64,000 nt of DNA, taken from Lysinibacillus halotolerans (GTDB lineage Bacteria; Bacillota; Bacilli; Bacillales_A; Planococcaceae). The stretch covers positions 1 to 64,000 of the forward strand of contig NZ_RHLQ01000015.1 of assembly GCF_003711845.1 (NCBI RefSeq), written 5' to 3'. Positions 44,816 through 55,469 of this stretch are shown here, piece by piece (within the stretch, counting starts at the first letter, position 1; every line of letters begins with the position of its first letter). A model generated the notes under the pieces. It did not search any database, was not told where the DNA came from, and worked only from the letters and a program-made list of their open reading frames with translations. The position numbers and the translations under genes are program-made.

Positions 44816-46063
44816 GTGGCTGAAATTAAAGTCCCTGAATTAGCAGAATCGATTACAGAAGGTACAATTGCCCAGTGGGTAAAAAAAGTTGGAGATCATG
44901 TTGAAAAAGGCGAATTTATCGTTGAATTAGAAACTGATAAAGTTAATGCTGAAATTATTTCTGAAGAAGCTGGCGTTTTAACTCAAATCCTAGCTGAAGA
45001 AGGCGATACAGTTCTTGTAGGTCAAGTAATCGCTGTTGTTGAAGCTGGAGAAGGCGCAGCGCCAGCACCAGCTGAAGAAGCTCCAAAAGCTGAAGCTACA
45101 CCAGTAGCAGCTGCACCAACACCAGCACCAGCTGCAACTCCAGTAGTAGAAGAAACTTCAAACGAACGCGTTGTTGCTTCTCCAGCAGCACGTAAATTAG
45201 CACGTGAAAAAGGCATTGATTTAGCATCAATTTCACCAGTAGATCCACAAGGTCGCGTACGTGTACAAGACGTAGCTGCTCATGGTACAGCACCTGTAGC
45301 AGCACCAGCAGCACCAGTTGTATCTACAAATGGTCCGATTGTTTTCACACCAGCAGCTGAATCTGACCGTGTAACAATTGAAAAAATGAGCCGTCGTCGT
45401 CAAACGATTGCAAAACGTTTATTAGAAGTTAAACAATCAACTGCAATGTTAACAACATTCAATGAAATTGACATGACAAACATCATGGCTTTACGTAAAC
45501 GCAAACAAGAAGAGTTCGTAAAAGCAAACGATATCAAACTTGGATTTATGTCATTTTTCACAAAAGCAGTTGTTGCGGCGCTTAAAAAATATCCATACGT
45601 TAATGCACAAATCGTTGGAGATGAAATCCATTTAAATAACTTCTTTGATATCGGTATTGCGGTTTCAACTGAAGAAGGTTTAGTTGTACCAGTAGTCCGT
45701 GATGCAAATAGCAAAAACTTTGCTGAAATCGAAAAAGATATCGCAGAATTAGCGAAAAAAGCTCGCGACAAAAAATTAGGCCTAAACGACATGGCTGGTG
45801 GATCATTTACAATTACAAACGGTGGTGTATTCGGTTCATTAATGTCTACTCCTATTATGAACGGTACTCAAGCTGGTATTTTAGGTATGCACTCTATCGT
45901 TAACCGTCCAGTGGCTGTTAACGGGGAAGTGGAAATCCGCCCAATGATGTATGTAGCTCTTTCTTATGACCACCGTATTATCGATGGTAAAGATTCTGTT
46001 GGATTCTTAAAAACAGTTAAAGAGTTAATTGAAAATCCTGAAGATTTACTTTTAAATTCTTAA
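44816..46063 (+). CDS. odhB: dihydrolipoyl succinyltransferase (E2)
   Basis: Core of the 2-oxoglutarate dehydrogenase complex. It has a lipoyl domain (residues 1-75; lipoylated Lys in [11 protein letters not shown]), an Ala/Pro-rich flexible linker (about 80-120), a peripheral subunit-binding domain ([20 protein letters not shown]), a second linker, and the catalytic domain ending [17 protein letters not shown] with the active-site histidine. 415 aa. GTG 44816 follows AAAGGAGGA. Confidence 0.97.
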   Translation: MAEIKVPELAESITEGTIAQWVKKVGDHVEKGEFIVELETDKVNAEIISEEAGVLTQILAEEGDTVLVGQVIAVVEAGEGAAPAPAEEAPKAEATPVAAAPTPAPAATPVVEETSNERVVASPAARKLAREKGIDLASISPVDPQGRVRVQDVAAHGTAPVAAPAAPVVSTNGPIVFTPAAESDRVTIEKMSRRRQTIAKRLLEVKQSTAMLTTFNEIDMTNIMALRKRKQEEFVKANDIKLGFMSFFTKAVVAALKKYPYVNAQIVGDEIHLNNFFDIGIAVSTEEGLVVPVVRDANSKNFAEIEKDIAELAKKARDKKLGLNDMAGGSFTITNGGVFGSLMSTPIMNGTQAGILGMHSIVNRPVAVNGEVEIRPMMYVALSYDHRIIDGKDSVGFLKTVKELIENPEDLLLNS

Positions 46064-46073
46064 TTATAAGGAA

Positions 46074-46107
46074 GCCTCTAGCGAAATTATTTTGCTAGAG
46101 GTTTTTT
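46074..46107 (+). terminator. terminator of odhAB
   Basis: GCCTCTAGC... / GCTAGAGG stem followed by six Ts. Confidence 0.9.
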
Positions 46108-46225
46108 ATATTTCGACCTTTAAAATGGAATATATAACTATATGAATATTTTATTAATCAGAATAATCAATGTTGACACAAAGATGTTAATATAGTAACA
46201 TATTAATAGTAATTTAATATTAAAA

Positions 46226-46438
46226 CCTCACGTTACGAGTGGGGTAGAGGCGCGATATTTATTAGTTTTTCATGGAGCTTAGAGCAAAGCAATGATATGG
46301 AAAATAGGAAATGTCGCCGAAGTGTGTAAGTAGGCTCTCTACTTCATGCTGGGTCTGCAGTGAATAATTGCAGGACTGTCTCAGATGGAGTTTCCCAACC
46401 ATCTGAGGGGTGCTATCTCAATCGGGAGCGTAAGAGGA
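46226..46438 (+). ncRNA. lysine riboswitch (L-box)
   Basis: All core blocks of the lysine aptamer are in order: GGGTAGAGGCGCG near the 5' side, GTCGCCGAAG, GCTGGGTCTGCA, a GGACTGTC block, and GGGTGCTATCTC. The P1 arms CCTC..TTACG and CGTAA..GAGG close the structure. It is followed by an intrinsic terminator, so lysine binding should stop transcription of the ABC transporter genes below. A TTGACA at 46173-46178 may be part of the promoter. Confidence 0.93.
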
Positions 46439-46455
46439 TTTGGGCTTTTCTATTC

Positions 46456-46486
46456 AAGCGACCTAAGTTCATCTTAGGTCGCTTTT
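46456..46486 (+). terminator. regulated terminator of the lysine riboswitch
   Basis: AAGCGACCTAAG-ttcat-CTTAGGTCGCTT followed by TTT, 18 nt after the aptamer and 40 nt before the first gene. Confidence 0.88.
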
Positions 46487-46525
46487 TGCGTTATAAGCTC
46501 GAAAAAAGTAAAAGGAGAGAGAAAG

Positions 46526-47368
46526 ATGTCGAAAAAAATTACATTATTAATGACGACTTTATTAGCAGTCATTTTACTTGCTGCATGTGGCAGTTCTGAG
46601 GAAGGTACTTCATCATCCTCTTCAAAGGAAGATAGCGATGTATTAAAAGTAGGTTTAGAAGCTGGTTATGCACCGTTTAACTGGACACAACAGGATGATT
46701 CAAACGGAGCAGTTAAAATTGAAGGTTCTGAAGAATATGCTGGTGGCTATGATGTAGAAATTGCAAAACGTGTTGCCGATGCATTAGGGAAAAAATTAGT
46801 GATTGTTAAAACAGAATGGGATGGGCTACTTCCAGCATTAGAATCAGGTGTAATTGATGCCATTATCGCAGGTATGAGTCCAACCGATGAACGTAAAAAA
46901 GTCATTGATTTTACAGAAAACTATTACACTAGTGAACTCGTTATCGTTACAAAAGCTGGTGGAAAATATGCCAATGCGAAAACATTAGCGGATTTTGCAG
47001 GTGCTAAAATCACTTCTCAGTTAAACACAACAAATTATGAAGTAATCGATCAAATTCCAGATGTACAAAAAGAAACAGCGATGGAAAGTTTCTCTCATAT
47101 GCGAGTTGCATTGGAATCTGGAGTAATTGACGGCTATGTTGCTGAAAGACCAGAGGCAGTATCTTCGACTGCTGCAAATGAAAACTTTGTATATGTAGAG
47201 TTGGAAGATGGTTTTGAAACGAAAGAAGAGGATACAGCCGTTGCAATTGGTCTTAAAAAAGGCGATGAAAATTTAGAAGCAATTAATGAAACATTAAAAT
47301 CCATTTCTGAAGAAGAACGCAAACAGCTAATGGATGAAGCAATTGCAAATCAACCTGCAGCAAAATAA
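46526..47368 (+). CDS. lysine ABC transporter, substrate-binding lipoprotein
   Basis: A 280-aa lipoprotein (lipobox LAAC about residues 18-21; serine-rich spacer) of the polar-amino-acid binding family: VGLEAGYAPFNWTQ, GGYDVEIAKRVADALGKKL, WDGLLPALESGVIDAIIAGM and DERKKVIDFTENYY. The riboswitch upstream indicates lysine as the substrate (inference). It starts at ATG 46526 after AGGAGAGA. A partial terminator separates it from the permease gene, fitting higher expression of the binding protein. Confidence 0.9.
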   Translation: MSKKITLLMTTLLAVILLAACGSSEEGTSSSSSKEDSDVLKVGLEAGYAPFNWTQQDDSNGAVKIEGSEEYAGGYDVEIAKRVADALGKKLVIVKTEWDGLLPALESGVIDAIIAGMSPTDERKKVIDFTENYYTSELVIVTKAGGKYANAKTLADFAGAKITSQLNTTNYEVIDQIPDVQKETAMESFSHMRVALESGVIDGYVAERPEAVSSTAANENFVYVELEDGFETKEEDTAVAIGLKKGDENLEAINETLKSISEEERKQLMDEAIANQPAAK

Positions 47369-47380
47369 TTTTCACATAGT

Positions 47381-47418
47381 AGCACTGGTCGAATTATCCG
47401 GCCAGTGGCTCTATTTTT
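47381..47418 (+). terminator. intra-operon terminator after the binding-protein gene
   Basis: AGCACTGGTCG-type arm pairs with CGGCCAGTGGCT, then CTATTTTTTC. It would stop part of the transcripts. Confidence 0.75.
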
Positions 47419-47510
47419 TCAAACAGAGAAATAGATAAGGCAAGATGATTTTACTATCGAAACTTCAATTATGATATGTTCGATTTTCTAAAATATTTAG
47501 GAGGATATTT

Positions 47511-48233
47511 ATGAGTTTAGATATTATACTCTCAATTCTAGAAGAGAATTGGCCAAGTTATTTACGTGGCGCATATATGACGTTAGTCATTGCTATTATT
47601 AGTACAATTATTGGTGCTCTTATCGGATTGTTTATCGGTGTTATGCATACGATACCCCTTCGTAAGAAATCGATAAAATCTGTTATTTTAAAAGTATTCA
47701 ATTTCATATTAACAGTTTATGTGGAAATTTTCCGTGGTACACCAATGATTGTACAAGCAATGGTTGTTTTCTATGGTTTAGCTGCTTACGGATTAGAATT
47801 GGATCGCTTTGTTGCTGCCCTTGTCGTTGTCGGATTAAATACAGGTGCTTACATGGCTGAATATGTTCGTGGTGGGATTGCATCAATTGATAAAGGTCAA
47901 TATGAAGCAGCTGAATCGATTGGAATGAGTCATTTTCAAACGATGCTTCATGTTATTTTACCCCAAGTTTTCCGAAATATTTTACCTGCAACGGGTAACC
48001 AATTCATTATGAATATTAAAGACTCTGCGGTATTAAGTGTAATTAGTGTAACGGAACTATTTTTTACGACAAAATCGATTGCCGGTGCAAACTTCCGCTT
48101 TGCAGAATCTTACGTTATAACATGTGTCATCTATTTAATCATGACATTAACCGCTACATTTATATTACGTTATATCGAACGAAAAATGGATGGCAAAAAT
48201 GCCTATAAAGTAGAACAAAAACAAACGATTTAA
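47511..48233 (+). CDS. lysine ABC transporter, permease
   Basis: A 240-aa inner-membrane permease of the HisMQ type with about five helices; the EAA loop reads YEAAESIGMSHFQTMLHVIL, the ATPase contact site, and FRGTPMIVQAMVVFYGL is another family signature. The gene starts at ATG 47511 after TAGGAGGA. 27 bp separate it from the ATPase gene. Confidence 0.92.
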   Translation: MSLDIILSILEENWPSYLRGAYMTLVIAIISTIIGALIGLFIGVMHTIPLRKKSIKSVILKVFNFILTVYVEIFRGTPMIVQAMVVFYGLAAYGLELDRFVAALVVVGLNTGAYMAEYVRGGIASIDKGQYEAAESIGMSHFQTMLHVILPQVFRNILPATGNQFIMNIKDSAVLSVISVTELFFTTKSIAGANFRFAESYVITCVIYLIMTLTATFILRYIERKMDGKNAYKVEQKQTI

Positions 48234-48260
48234 AATCTTATCGCGTAAGGAGTAAACAAG

Positions 48261-48995
48261 ATGGAAAAAGTAATTGAAATCAAACATCTAAATAAATCAT
48301 TTGGTAACAATGAAGTTTTACGCGATGTGAACTTTTCAGTTTCGAAAGGTGAAGTGGTCTGTTTAATCGGTTCATCAGGTTCTGGAAAATCCACGCTACT
48401 TCGTTGTATTAATTTATTAGAAACGCCAACGGCTGGCGATATTATATATAATGGTACGAATATTTTAAATGATCAACATGACATTAAACGCTACCGTACC
48501 CATTTAGGAATGGTATTCCAACAATTTAATCTTTTTGATAATCATAATGTTTTAAGCAATTGTATTATTGGACAACAAAAAGTATTAAAACGAACAAAAG
48601 AAGAAGCAAAAAGAAACGCTTTAAATTATTTATCTGTTGTTGGAATGGAGAAATATGTTAATGCGAAACCGCGACAATTATCTGGTGGACAAAAGCAACG
48701 GGTAGCAATTGCTCGAGCGCTATCGATGGATCCGGAAGTAATGTTATTCGATGAACCAACATCTGCGCTAGATCCTGAAATGGTAGGAGAAGTTTTAAAG
48801 GTAATGCGTAAATTAGCAGATGAAGGTAGAACGATGCTTATCGTAACCCATGAAATGGAGTTTGCTCGAGAAGTATCGGACCGGATTGTTTTTATGGATA
48901 AAGGGGTTATTGTGGAAGAAGGTCCTCCTGAACAAGTATTAGTTAACCCATCTCAAGAAAGAACGAAAGAATTTTTAAAACGAACATTAAAATAA
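48261..48995 (+). CDS. lysine ABC transporter, ATP-binding protein
   Basis: A 244-aa ATPase of the GlnQ/polar-amino-acid group: Walker [20 protein letters not shown]-loop [11 protein letters not shown], signature [20 protein letters not shown], Walker [15 protein letters not shown], and H-loop [10 protein letters not shown]. Last gene of the riboswitch operon. Confidence 0.95.
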   Translation: MEKVIEIKHLNKSFGNNEVLRDVNFSVSKGEVVCLIGSSGSGKSTLLRCINLLETPTAGDIIYNGTNILNDQHDIKRYRTHLGMVFQQFNLFDNHNVLSNCIIGQQKVLKRTKEEAKRNALNYLSVVGMEKYVNAKPRQLSGGQKQRVAIARALSMDPEVMLFDEPTSALDPEMVGEVLKVMRKLADEGRTMLIVTHEMEFAREVSDRIVFMDKGVIVEEGPPEQVLVNPSQERTKEFLKRTLK

Positions 48996-49002
48996 TCGAT
49001 GC

Positions 49003-49031
49003 GGGGCGATCCAAAATGGATTGCCCCTTTA
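49003..49031. terminator. terminator of the lysine transporter operon
   Basis: GGGGCGATCC-aaaat-GGATTGCCCC followed by TTTATT, between convergent genes. Confidence 0.85.
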
Positions 49032-49667
49032 TTGTTGTAGTACTGGCATTTCAGTTAATTCATTTTCCTTTGTTAACTGTTCTTTAACTTCATCTCTATT
49101 CATTTTTTCATCTATCCGCTTTTTAAATATGGAAACGATAACTGACACAATAAATGCGGAAACGGAAGAATAAATGAAACCAATCCATCCTATTGAATAT
49201 AAAGTTGTTAAAATGATGAAAAGGTCAGAAATGAATAATGTCTTTCCTGGATCCCATTGAAATTTTCTTTGTAAATAGAGTGATAAAATACTTGTTCCAC
49301 CAAGGGATGATTTATTAAGGAACAAAAGGAGTACCCCGCAACCGACGATGACACTACCAACAATAACGCCAATCCAAGTAGGAATTGAGATTTCAGGCAT
49401 TACCATCTCAGTTATATAGGACAATATACTAAGGATGGCAATGGCAAGGACAGTGGATAACGTAAACTGTAAACCTAGTTTTTTAATAGATAGGATAAAA
49501 AAAGGGATGTTCACTATCATATAGGTAATGGGAAAGATTAGATCAATCCAATAGGAAATGCTTAGTGCTAAACCAATCGATCCTCCTGTGCCAACATGAG
49601 CACTATGTAAAATAAAAACGCCAATGTTCACTATAAAGCAGCCTAAAAAAAGTTGTAAAAATCGCAT
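49029..49667 (-). CDS. YczE/YitT-type membrane protein
   Basis: A 212-aa protein with five predicted membrane helices (about residues 1-24, 42-62, 70-90, 98-120, 140-180) and a polar C-terminal tail (from about 185) rich in E and K. Conserved NSLGGTS-like LLFLNKSSLGGTSIL suggests the YczE/YitT group. Function unknown, possibly transport. Minus-strand single gene. Confidence 0.6.
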   Translation of the reverse strand: MRFLQLFLGCFIVNIGVFILHSAHVGTGGSIGLALSISYWIDLIFPITYMIVNIPFFILSIKKLGLQFTLSTVLAIAILSILSYITEMVMPEISIPTWIGVIVGSVIVGCGVLLLFLNKSSLGGTSILSLYLQRKFQWDPGKTLFISDLFIILTTLYSIGWIGFIYSSVSAFIVSVIVSIFKKRIDEKMNRDEVKEQLTKENELTEMPVLQQ

Positions 49668-49806
49668 AGATGTTTCCTCTCTAAATGATGTTTTTTGTCA
49701 AACTTTGTAACTTATCGTATAAATCGTATTATAAAAAAATTTAAGCTGCAATCGTTCCATGTAACGCGTTGAAACTTTAAATGGCTAAAGTGATTTATAG
49801 CTTCAA

Positions 49807-49835
49807 AACAAAAAGAGTCCTAGATTAGAACTCTT
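49807..49835 (-). terminator. terminator of yerC-like gene
   Basis: Minus strand: AGAGTT-ctaatcta-GGACTCT followed by TTTTG, directly after the yerC stop. Confidence 0.7.
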
Positions 49836-50122
49836 CATTGGGCTGAACTATTTATTCGATTTAATATACATTTCAAATGCTGGTTATGTAAAACTTTTCT
49901 AACTCGAGAAATCGTTTTATAAGTTGCATATGTTAATTCTTCTATTTCTTCGTAAGTATGTCCGTTTAATAACAAACGAGCGACTTCCAACCTTTGTGCA
50001 AAGGCTAGAATTTCTTTTTGTGTACATAAATCGTTAAAAAAATCTTCGCATTCTTCCATTGTTCGTAATGCGAGAAATGCCTTCATTAATTGTTCGGTTT
50101 TATAATCATACAAATTGTCCAT
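49835..50122 (-). CDS. yerC: YerC/YecD family TrpR-like DNA-binding protein
   Basis: A 95-aa, all-helical protein with the TrpR-like helix-turn-helix: EILAFAQRLEVARLLLNGHT, then YEEIEELTYATYKTISRVRK. This family (TIGR/PF01371-like, YerC) is widespread in Bacilli. TGGAGG precedes ATG 50122. Target genes are unknown. Confidence 0.9.
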   Translation of the reverse strand: MDNLYDYKTEQLMKAFLALRTMEECEDFFNDLCTQKEILAFAQRLEVARLLLNGHTYEEIEELTYATYKTISRVRKVLHNQHLKCILNRINSSAQ

Positions 50123-50197
50123 TCATAACCTCCAATGGTAGACGTAAATTCATTATTTCTAAATAAACTTGAAAGTAAATGAATAGATTAAATAATA

Positions 50198-50293
50198 TTA
50201 ACTTCTAGAATTCCATTCAGAAATAATAATAAAGACAATGGCAAAAATAATAACAATCATAAAAAACCAACTTGGAACACCACTGAAAGACAA
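50198..50293 (-). CDS. 31-aa membrane peptide
   Basis: TTG 50293 follows GAAGAGGTGATC. The peptide starts MSFSGVPSWFFMIVIIFAIV and ends SEWNSRS: one membrane helix with a charged end. The good ribosome site supports it over the plus-strand frame at the same place. Family not recognised; many Bacilli have similar single-span peptides. Confidence 0.5.
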   Translation of the reverse strand: MSFSGVPSWFFMIVIIFAIVFIIISEWNSRS

Positions 50294-50427
50294 ATCGATC
50301 ACCTCTTCAAATAATGTAACATTTTTCATGATTTTCATACAATGGAGAACGAAAAATTCCACAAATGAATCGAAATCGTTTAAAATAGAAAAGAAAATAA
50401 AAGTAGGTCAGTTTAAAGTGAGGTAAA

Positions 50428-50628
50428 ATGATGTTAAATTTAAAATGGAAAGATGCACCAACAATTCGCAAAGTAAAATGCGTCAATACAAATGCTGAAA
50501 AATACTTAGTATCCAATGTGTTAACAGTAGGGAAAGAGTACGAAGTGAAAAATGAAACTGAGGAATTTATCTTTGTCATCGATAACACTGGTAATGTTGG
50601 TGGCTATTATAAAGATTATTTTGAATAA
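50428..50628 (+). CDS. small protein, DUF6501-like
   Basis: A 66-aa protein with GTGAGG before ATG 50428. The pattern TIRKVKCVNTNAEKYLVSNV, then GKEYEVKNETEEFIFVID and GGYYKDYFE, resembles a small beta-barrel-like Bacillales family annotated DUF6501. Function unknown. Own terminator. Confidence 0.7.
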   Translation: MMLNLKWKDAPTIRKVKCVNTNAEKYLVSNVLTVGKEYEVKNETEEFIFVIDNTGNVGGYYKDYFE

Positions 50629-50639
50629 TGTACATTACA

Positions 50640-50677
50640 AAAGCACGATTGTTTTTTTAACGAAACAATCGTGCTTT
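50640..50677. terminator. bidirectional terminator between 66-aa gene and telA
   Basis: AAAGCACGATTGTTT/AAACAATCGTGCTTT perfect stem, T-rich on both strands. Confidence 0.85.
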
Positions 50678-50706
50678 ATTATATAAAGGGGAGAAGAATC
50701 TTAGTA

Positions 50707-51813
50707 TTATGAATGAATGTCCGGAAGTTTTGCTTCGATTGTCGCCTTTTGTTCATTGCTAATCGCTTGTACCCGTAATGTTTCTTCGATAGATTCGATT
50801 AATTGGTATTGTGTTTGTTTAAAGGAATCAATTTCTTCATGGGTAATTGGTTTCTCTTTGTTTTGGCCAGATGCTTCAATTATTTTAGCATTTTTCCGTA
50901 ACATTTGTTCTGAAGTATCCATTAATCTGCGACTAGCAGATTCAGCACGCTGCTGTCGACTTAAACTAATCAACATTGCAATTTGTGTTTGCCATAAAGG
51001 AATCGTCGTCATGACCGATGCTTGAATTTTTTCCATTAACATTTGGTTCGTTTGTTGGATTAAACGAATTTGAGGTGCTGTTTGTATAGCAATTTCTCTA
51101 GAAATTTGTAAATCATATATTTTTTTATCCAACCATTCAATCGAACTTTTTAAATCATTTAAAAGCTGTTGATCCATTGGGTTAGCGGAAGTACTTGCTT
51201 TTTTCTCTAATTGAGGTAAATCGTGATTTAGTAAATCCTTTTTTTTCATTTCTCCAGCTGCAATAAACAGATTTATCCGGTGAAAATAATCTTCATTTAA
51301 ATCAAACAAGTCATTTAACAATTTCATATCTGCCAACAAACCCTTTTGAGCATGTTGCAATTGAATACTTAAACGATCAATTTGTTTACTTAACCGATTA
51401 TATTGGGTCGCAATTTCTTGTAACGAAGTTTTTGGCTGATTAAATAATTTTCTGAAGAAGCCTTTGTTTTTTTCAATTAAATCATCTGGATTCACTTTCT
51501 CTAAATGTTGCATTAATTTAAATAAAATTTCCCGAATAGGTGAGGTATCATTCCGTTGAACAGAAACTAACATATTATGGGTGAAGTTTTTTAGTTTTTG
51601 TTGAACTTCCTCACCAAAACGAAGGACATTTTCATATTGTGAAACGTCCAATTGGCTTGCTATTAACAATGCTTCCGATTGCTGGTCCCTATTTAAGGTA
51701 TTAAAAGTGGGTGTATCAACCGAATAATCATGACGAATCGTCACATCAAAAAAAGAGCTTCCATTCTTTGAAAACTCTTCAAATGGATTAATGGCGCTCT
51801 TTTTTTCCGACAC
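50707..51813 (-). CDS. toxic anion resistance protein, TelA/YaaN family
   Basis: A 368-aa largely helical protein. Conserved family elements include KSSIEWLDKKIYDLQISREIAIQ (part), QTAPQIRLIQQTNQMLMEKI and TTIPLWQTQIAMLISLSRQ. TelA proteins are associated with tellurite resistance and membrane stress. It starts at GTG 51813 after AGAGGTGA, with its start overlapping the xpaC stop, so the two are translationally coupled. Homologous to the yaaN-xpaC pair of B. subtilis. Confidence 0.9.
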   Translation of the reverse strand: MSEKKSAINPFEEFSKNGSSFFDVTIRHDYSVDTPTFNTLNRDQQSEALLIASQLDVSQYENVLRFGEEVQQKLKNFTHNMLVSVQRNDTSPIREILFKLMQHLEKVNPDDLIEKNKGFFRKLFNQPKTSLQEIATQYNRLSKQIDRLSIQLQHAQKGLLADMKLLNDLFDLNEDYFHRINLFIAAGEMKKKDLLNHDLPQLEKKASTSANPMDQQLLNDLKSSIEWLDKKIYDLQISREIAIQTAPQIRLIQQTNQMLMEKIQASVMTTIPLWQTQIAMLISLSRQQRAESASRRLMDTSEQMLRKNAKIIEASGQNKEKPITHEEIDSFKQTQYQLIESIEETLRVQAISNEQKATIEAKLPDIHS

Positions 51814-52460
51814 TATTTGTCACCTCTAAGTTCTATTTGCCTTTGCTGTTTTGCATTTTCAAACTTTACATAATCTAGTTCGATTTTTAAGTTTTCTAAA
51901 TCCGATTCAAGGGCAGATTTTAAATCGTTTTCCATTGTTTCATGTAAGCCCTTTAATGTTCGACGTGTATCTTCTAAAGTAAGGTGTATTTCAGAATCTT
52001 TTACTTGTTGCTGAGATAACATGGAATAGTTTTCAGTTAACTGTACAGCAGATGGTAAATGGGAGTAGAAGAAATCTTCTACAGAATAAAATTTCCTCGG
52101 GTTCATTTGCACGATATTTATGATTCGTTTCGATATTTTTGTCATTTCATTTAACAATTTAAATGAACGTACTGACCGAACTTGAATAAACTGTTGTGTT
52201 AAAGAATGAAGATGTGATTTTGCCTTTTTAATTTGCATAGCAATTTGTTTATATTCAGAGCGGGAAATACCGAGCTCTTTGCATTTTTTTCTAATTTGAA
52301 AGGATTTGATCCCTTTATTACTTAAATAATAGGCAGCTATTGTAATAATTGGCACGAACAACATGCCCAAATCAAAATTAACTACGGTTATAATAAATAC
52401 TGTAAAACTAGATAAAAAGTTGAATGCATGTCTAGTTATAAAATTCATAGCACCAAGCAT
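51813..52460 (-). CDS. xpaC: XpaC-like (5-bromo-4-chloroindolyl phosphate hydrolysis) protein
   Basis: A 215-aa protein with N-terminal membrane helices (about residues 8-45, FLSSFTVFIITVVNFDLGML) and a helical cytoplasmic part. MKKAKSHLHSLTQQ-like and NPRKFYSVEDFFYSHLPSAV match the XpaC family. The name derives from X-phos hydrolysis in B. subtilis; its real role is probably regulatory or membrane stress with TelA. GGAGGTAC before ATG 52460. Confidence 0.88.
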   Translation of the reverse strand: MLGAMNFITRHAFNFLSSFTVFIITVVNFDLGMLFVPIITIAAYYLSNKGIKSFQIRKKCKELGISRSEYKQIAMQIKKAKSHLHSLTQQFIQVRSVRSFKLLNEMTKISKRIINIVQMNPRKFYSVEDFFYSHLPSAVQLTENYSMLSQQQVKDSEIHLTLEDTRRTLKGLHETMENDLKSALESDLENLKIELDYVKFENAKQQRQIELRGDK

Positions 52461-52856
52461 AGTCGTACCTCCTTCATCTTATAAATGTATTACGTAAATG
52501 GTTTGTATAAAGTTTCAAAGTAAGTGTATTTTGTTTTGAAATAGATTCATTTTAAAGTTTCCACATTGCTAAAAAAGTAAAAGAATATTTTATACTTTTT
52601 ATTATAGTATAACCATTTTAAACTTTACAAAAGATAGAACAACGAATACGAATTATCAGTTGTCCATAGCTTAATGGAGAATTGAAGTATGGATATTCTA
52701 AATAGTGAAAAGCAAACAATAAAGTCGAGACTTCAACTTTCAGAACAATAAAATTTCTTTTTTATACAAATTTTGTATCTTCTAAACGCTTCCGGTAGAC
52801 ATTTTCCATTGCATTCACTAAAATACATACTAATAGAAGGAAAGGATCGTCGTGCA
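52461..52856. other. 396-bp divergent intergenic region
   Basis: Between the minus-strand xpaC and the plus-strand DUF1033 gene. AT-rich, with TATAGTATAA (around 52604) as a plausible -10 region for one of the genes. I saw no ORF or hairpin that I can support. Confidence 0.3.
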
Positions 52857-53135
52857 GTGTATCAACTCATTTATATGAAGGCAGATTATGAACCATGGTG
52901 GAAATTTGAAGGTTGGGAATCCAATATTGTATTAACAAAACAATTTCAAACAGAAGCTGAATTGAAAAAGGGATTACAAGAAATGTTACAAGATTTCAGA
53001 AGTCGATATGAACATGAAGCAAATAAAGAAGGCGTATATTATGCCTTTTGGACAGATGAAGAGCGGGAATATTGTGATGCTTGTGATGATGATATACAAA
53101 TTTATCATGGTATAATTGTGGAAAAATCGGTTTAA
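52857..53135 (+). CDS. DUF1033 family protein
   Basis: A 92-aa protein starting at GTG 52857 (MYQLIYMKADYEPWWKFEGW), after AAGGAAAGG. The motifs DYEPWW, a C-terminal FWTDEEREYCDACDDDIQIY and YHGI match the DUF1033 family, which pairs acidic and aromatic residues with a CxxC-like CDAC. A longer frame from 52773 lacks a ribosome site. Function unknown. Confidence 0.85.
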   Translation: MYQLIYMKADYEPWWKFEGWESNIVLTKQFQTEAELKKGLQEMLQDFRSRYEHEANKEGVYYAFWTDEEREYCDACDDDIQIYHGIIVEKSV

Positions 53136-53200
53136 AATATTGTATAACCGATCAATTGACAGAAATAAAAGAAAAATGCGAAAAAAAGTGCATTTAATGT

Positions 53201-53228
53201 TTGACAAATTGTAATATGATGGTATACT
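53201..53228 (+). promoter_or_regulatory. promoter of the cold-shock gene
   Basis: TTGACA (53201-53206), 16-bp spacer, TATACT (53223-53228), which gives a leader of about 150 nt. Confidence 0.75.
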
Positions 53229-53265
53229 TTAAGTAACAATAAAATTGCTAGGCCGGGTACAAATG

Positions 53266-53330
53266 ATTCACATATTACAAAGAGTGATCGGTGTAAAGTC
53301 GGTACTCTTCGTAATATGTGAATTTTTTAT
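53266..53330 (+). promoter_or_regulatory. terminator-like leader hairpin of the cold-shock gene
   Basis: ATTCACATATTAC (53266-53278) pairs perfectly with GTAATATGTGAAT (53311-53323). AGAGT/ACTCT extends it inside, and TTTTTTAT follows. It sits in the 5' leader between the promoter and the start codon, so it looks like an attenuator or temperature-responsive element, not the end of another gene. Confidence 0.75.
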
Positions 53331-53383
53331 TTCGGTAAAACAATCACATATTGTTAACATTTATTTTTTGGAGGTTTTCTTAA

Positions 53384-53584
53384 ATGAAACAAGGTACAGT
53401 AAAATGGTTTAACTCAGAAAAAGGTTTTGGATTCATCGAAGTTGAAGGTGAAAACGACGTATTCGTACACTTCTCAGCTATTCAAGGTGAAGGTTTCAAA
53501 ACACTTGACGAAGGTCAAAAAGTGGAATTCGAGGTTGTTGATGGTAACCGCGGACCACAAGCTGCTAACGTTGTAAAACTTTAA
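53384..53584 (+). CDS. cold-shock protein (CspA/CspB family)
   Basis: A 66-aa RNA/DNA chaperone with the RNP motifs [14 protein letters not shown] and DVFVHFSAI, and the conserved [20 protein letters not shown]. It binds single-stranded nucleic acids and melts mRNA secondary structure at low temperature. TTGGAGG precedes ATG 53384. The hairpin-rich leader suggests post-initiation control. Confidence 0.97.
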   Translation: MKQGTVKWFNSEKGFGFIEVEGENDVFVHFSAIQGEGFKTLDEGQKVEFEVVDGNRGPQAANVVKL

Positions 53585-53614
53585 TTATTACTAATTAAAT
53601 GAGACCGTTAATCT

Positions 53615-53650
53615 GAGGCATCCCTAAATTTAGGGATGCCTCTTTATTTT
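53615..53650 (+). terminator. terminator of the cold-shock gene
   Basis: GAGGCATCCCTAA/TTAGGGATGCCTC perfect stem followed by TTTATTTT. Confidence 0.9.
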
Positions 53651-53791
53651 GTTTTAAAAGAAGGAAGAGTAGGGCTCAATATTTTCTTTTTAACAATAAT
53701 TATATTATGTTAACAAAATATTTAACTGGATTTCGTGAGAACTTATCACGCTATTAAAATAACAATAATTTTATTATGTAAACTTATTACA

Positions 53792-53829
53792 TAAAAATAG
53801 ACCACAAACTAAAGGGAAGTTTGTGGTCT
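53792..53829 (-). terminator. terminator of the ykpA-like gene
   Basis: Minus strand: AGACCACAAACT-type arm and AGTTTGTGGTCT, followed by ATTTTTAT. Confidence 0.85.
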
Positions 53830-53840
53830 ATTAGTAAAAA

Positions 53841-55469
<1,629 letters not shown>

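Noticed and set aside
45060-45320. Repetitive GCA/CCA tract as a CRISPR or tandem repeat
   Set aside because: It encodes the Ala/Pro linker of OdhB; it is a normal flexible linker, not an array.
46360-46599. Plus-strand frame within the riboswitch and binding-protein start
   Set aside because: It crosses the lysine aptamer and terminator and overlaps the binding-protein gene out of frame.
50238-50426. 62-codon plus-strand ORF
   Set aside because: No ribosome site, low-complexity lysine-rich product, and it overlaps the better-supported minus-strand peptide at 50198-50293.
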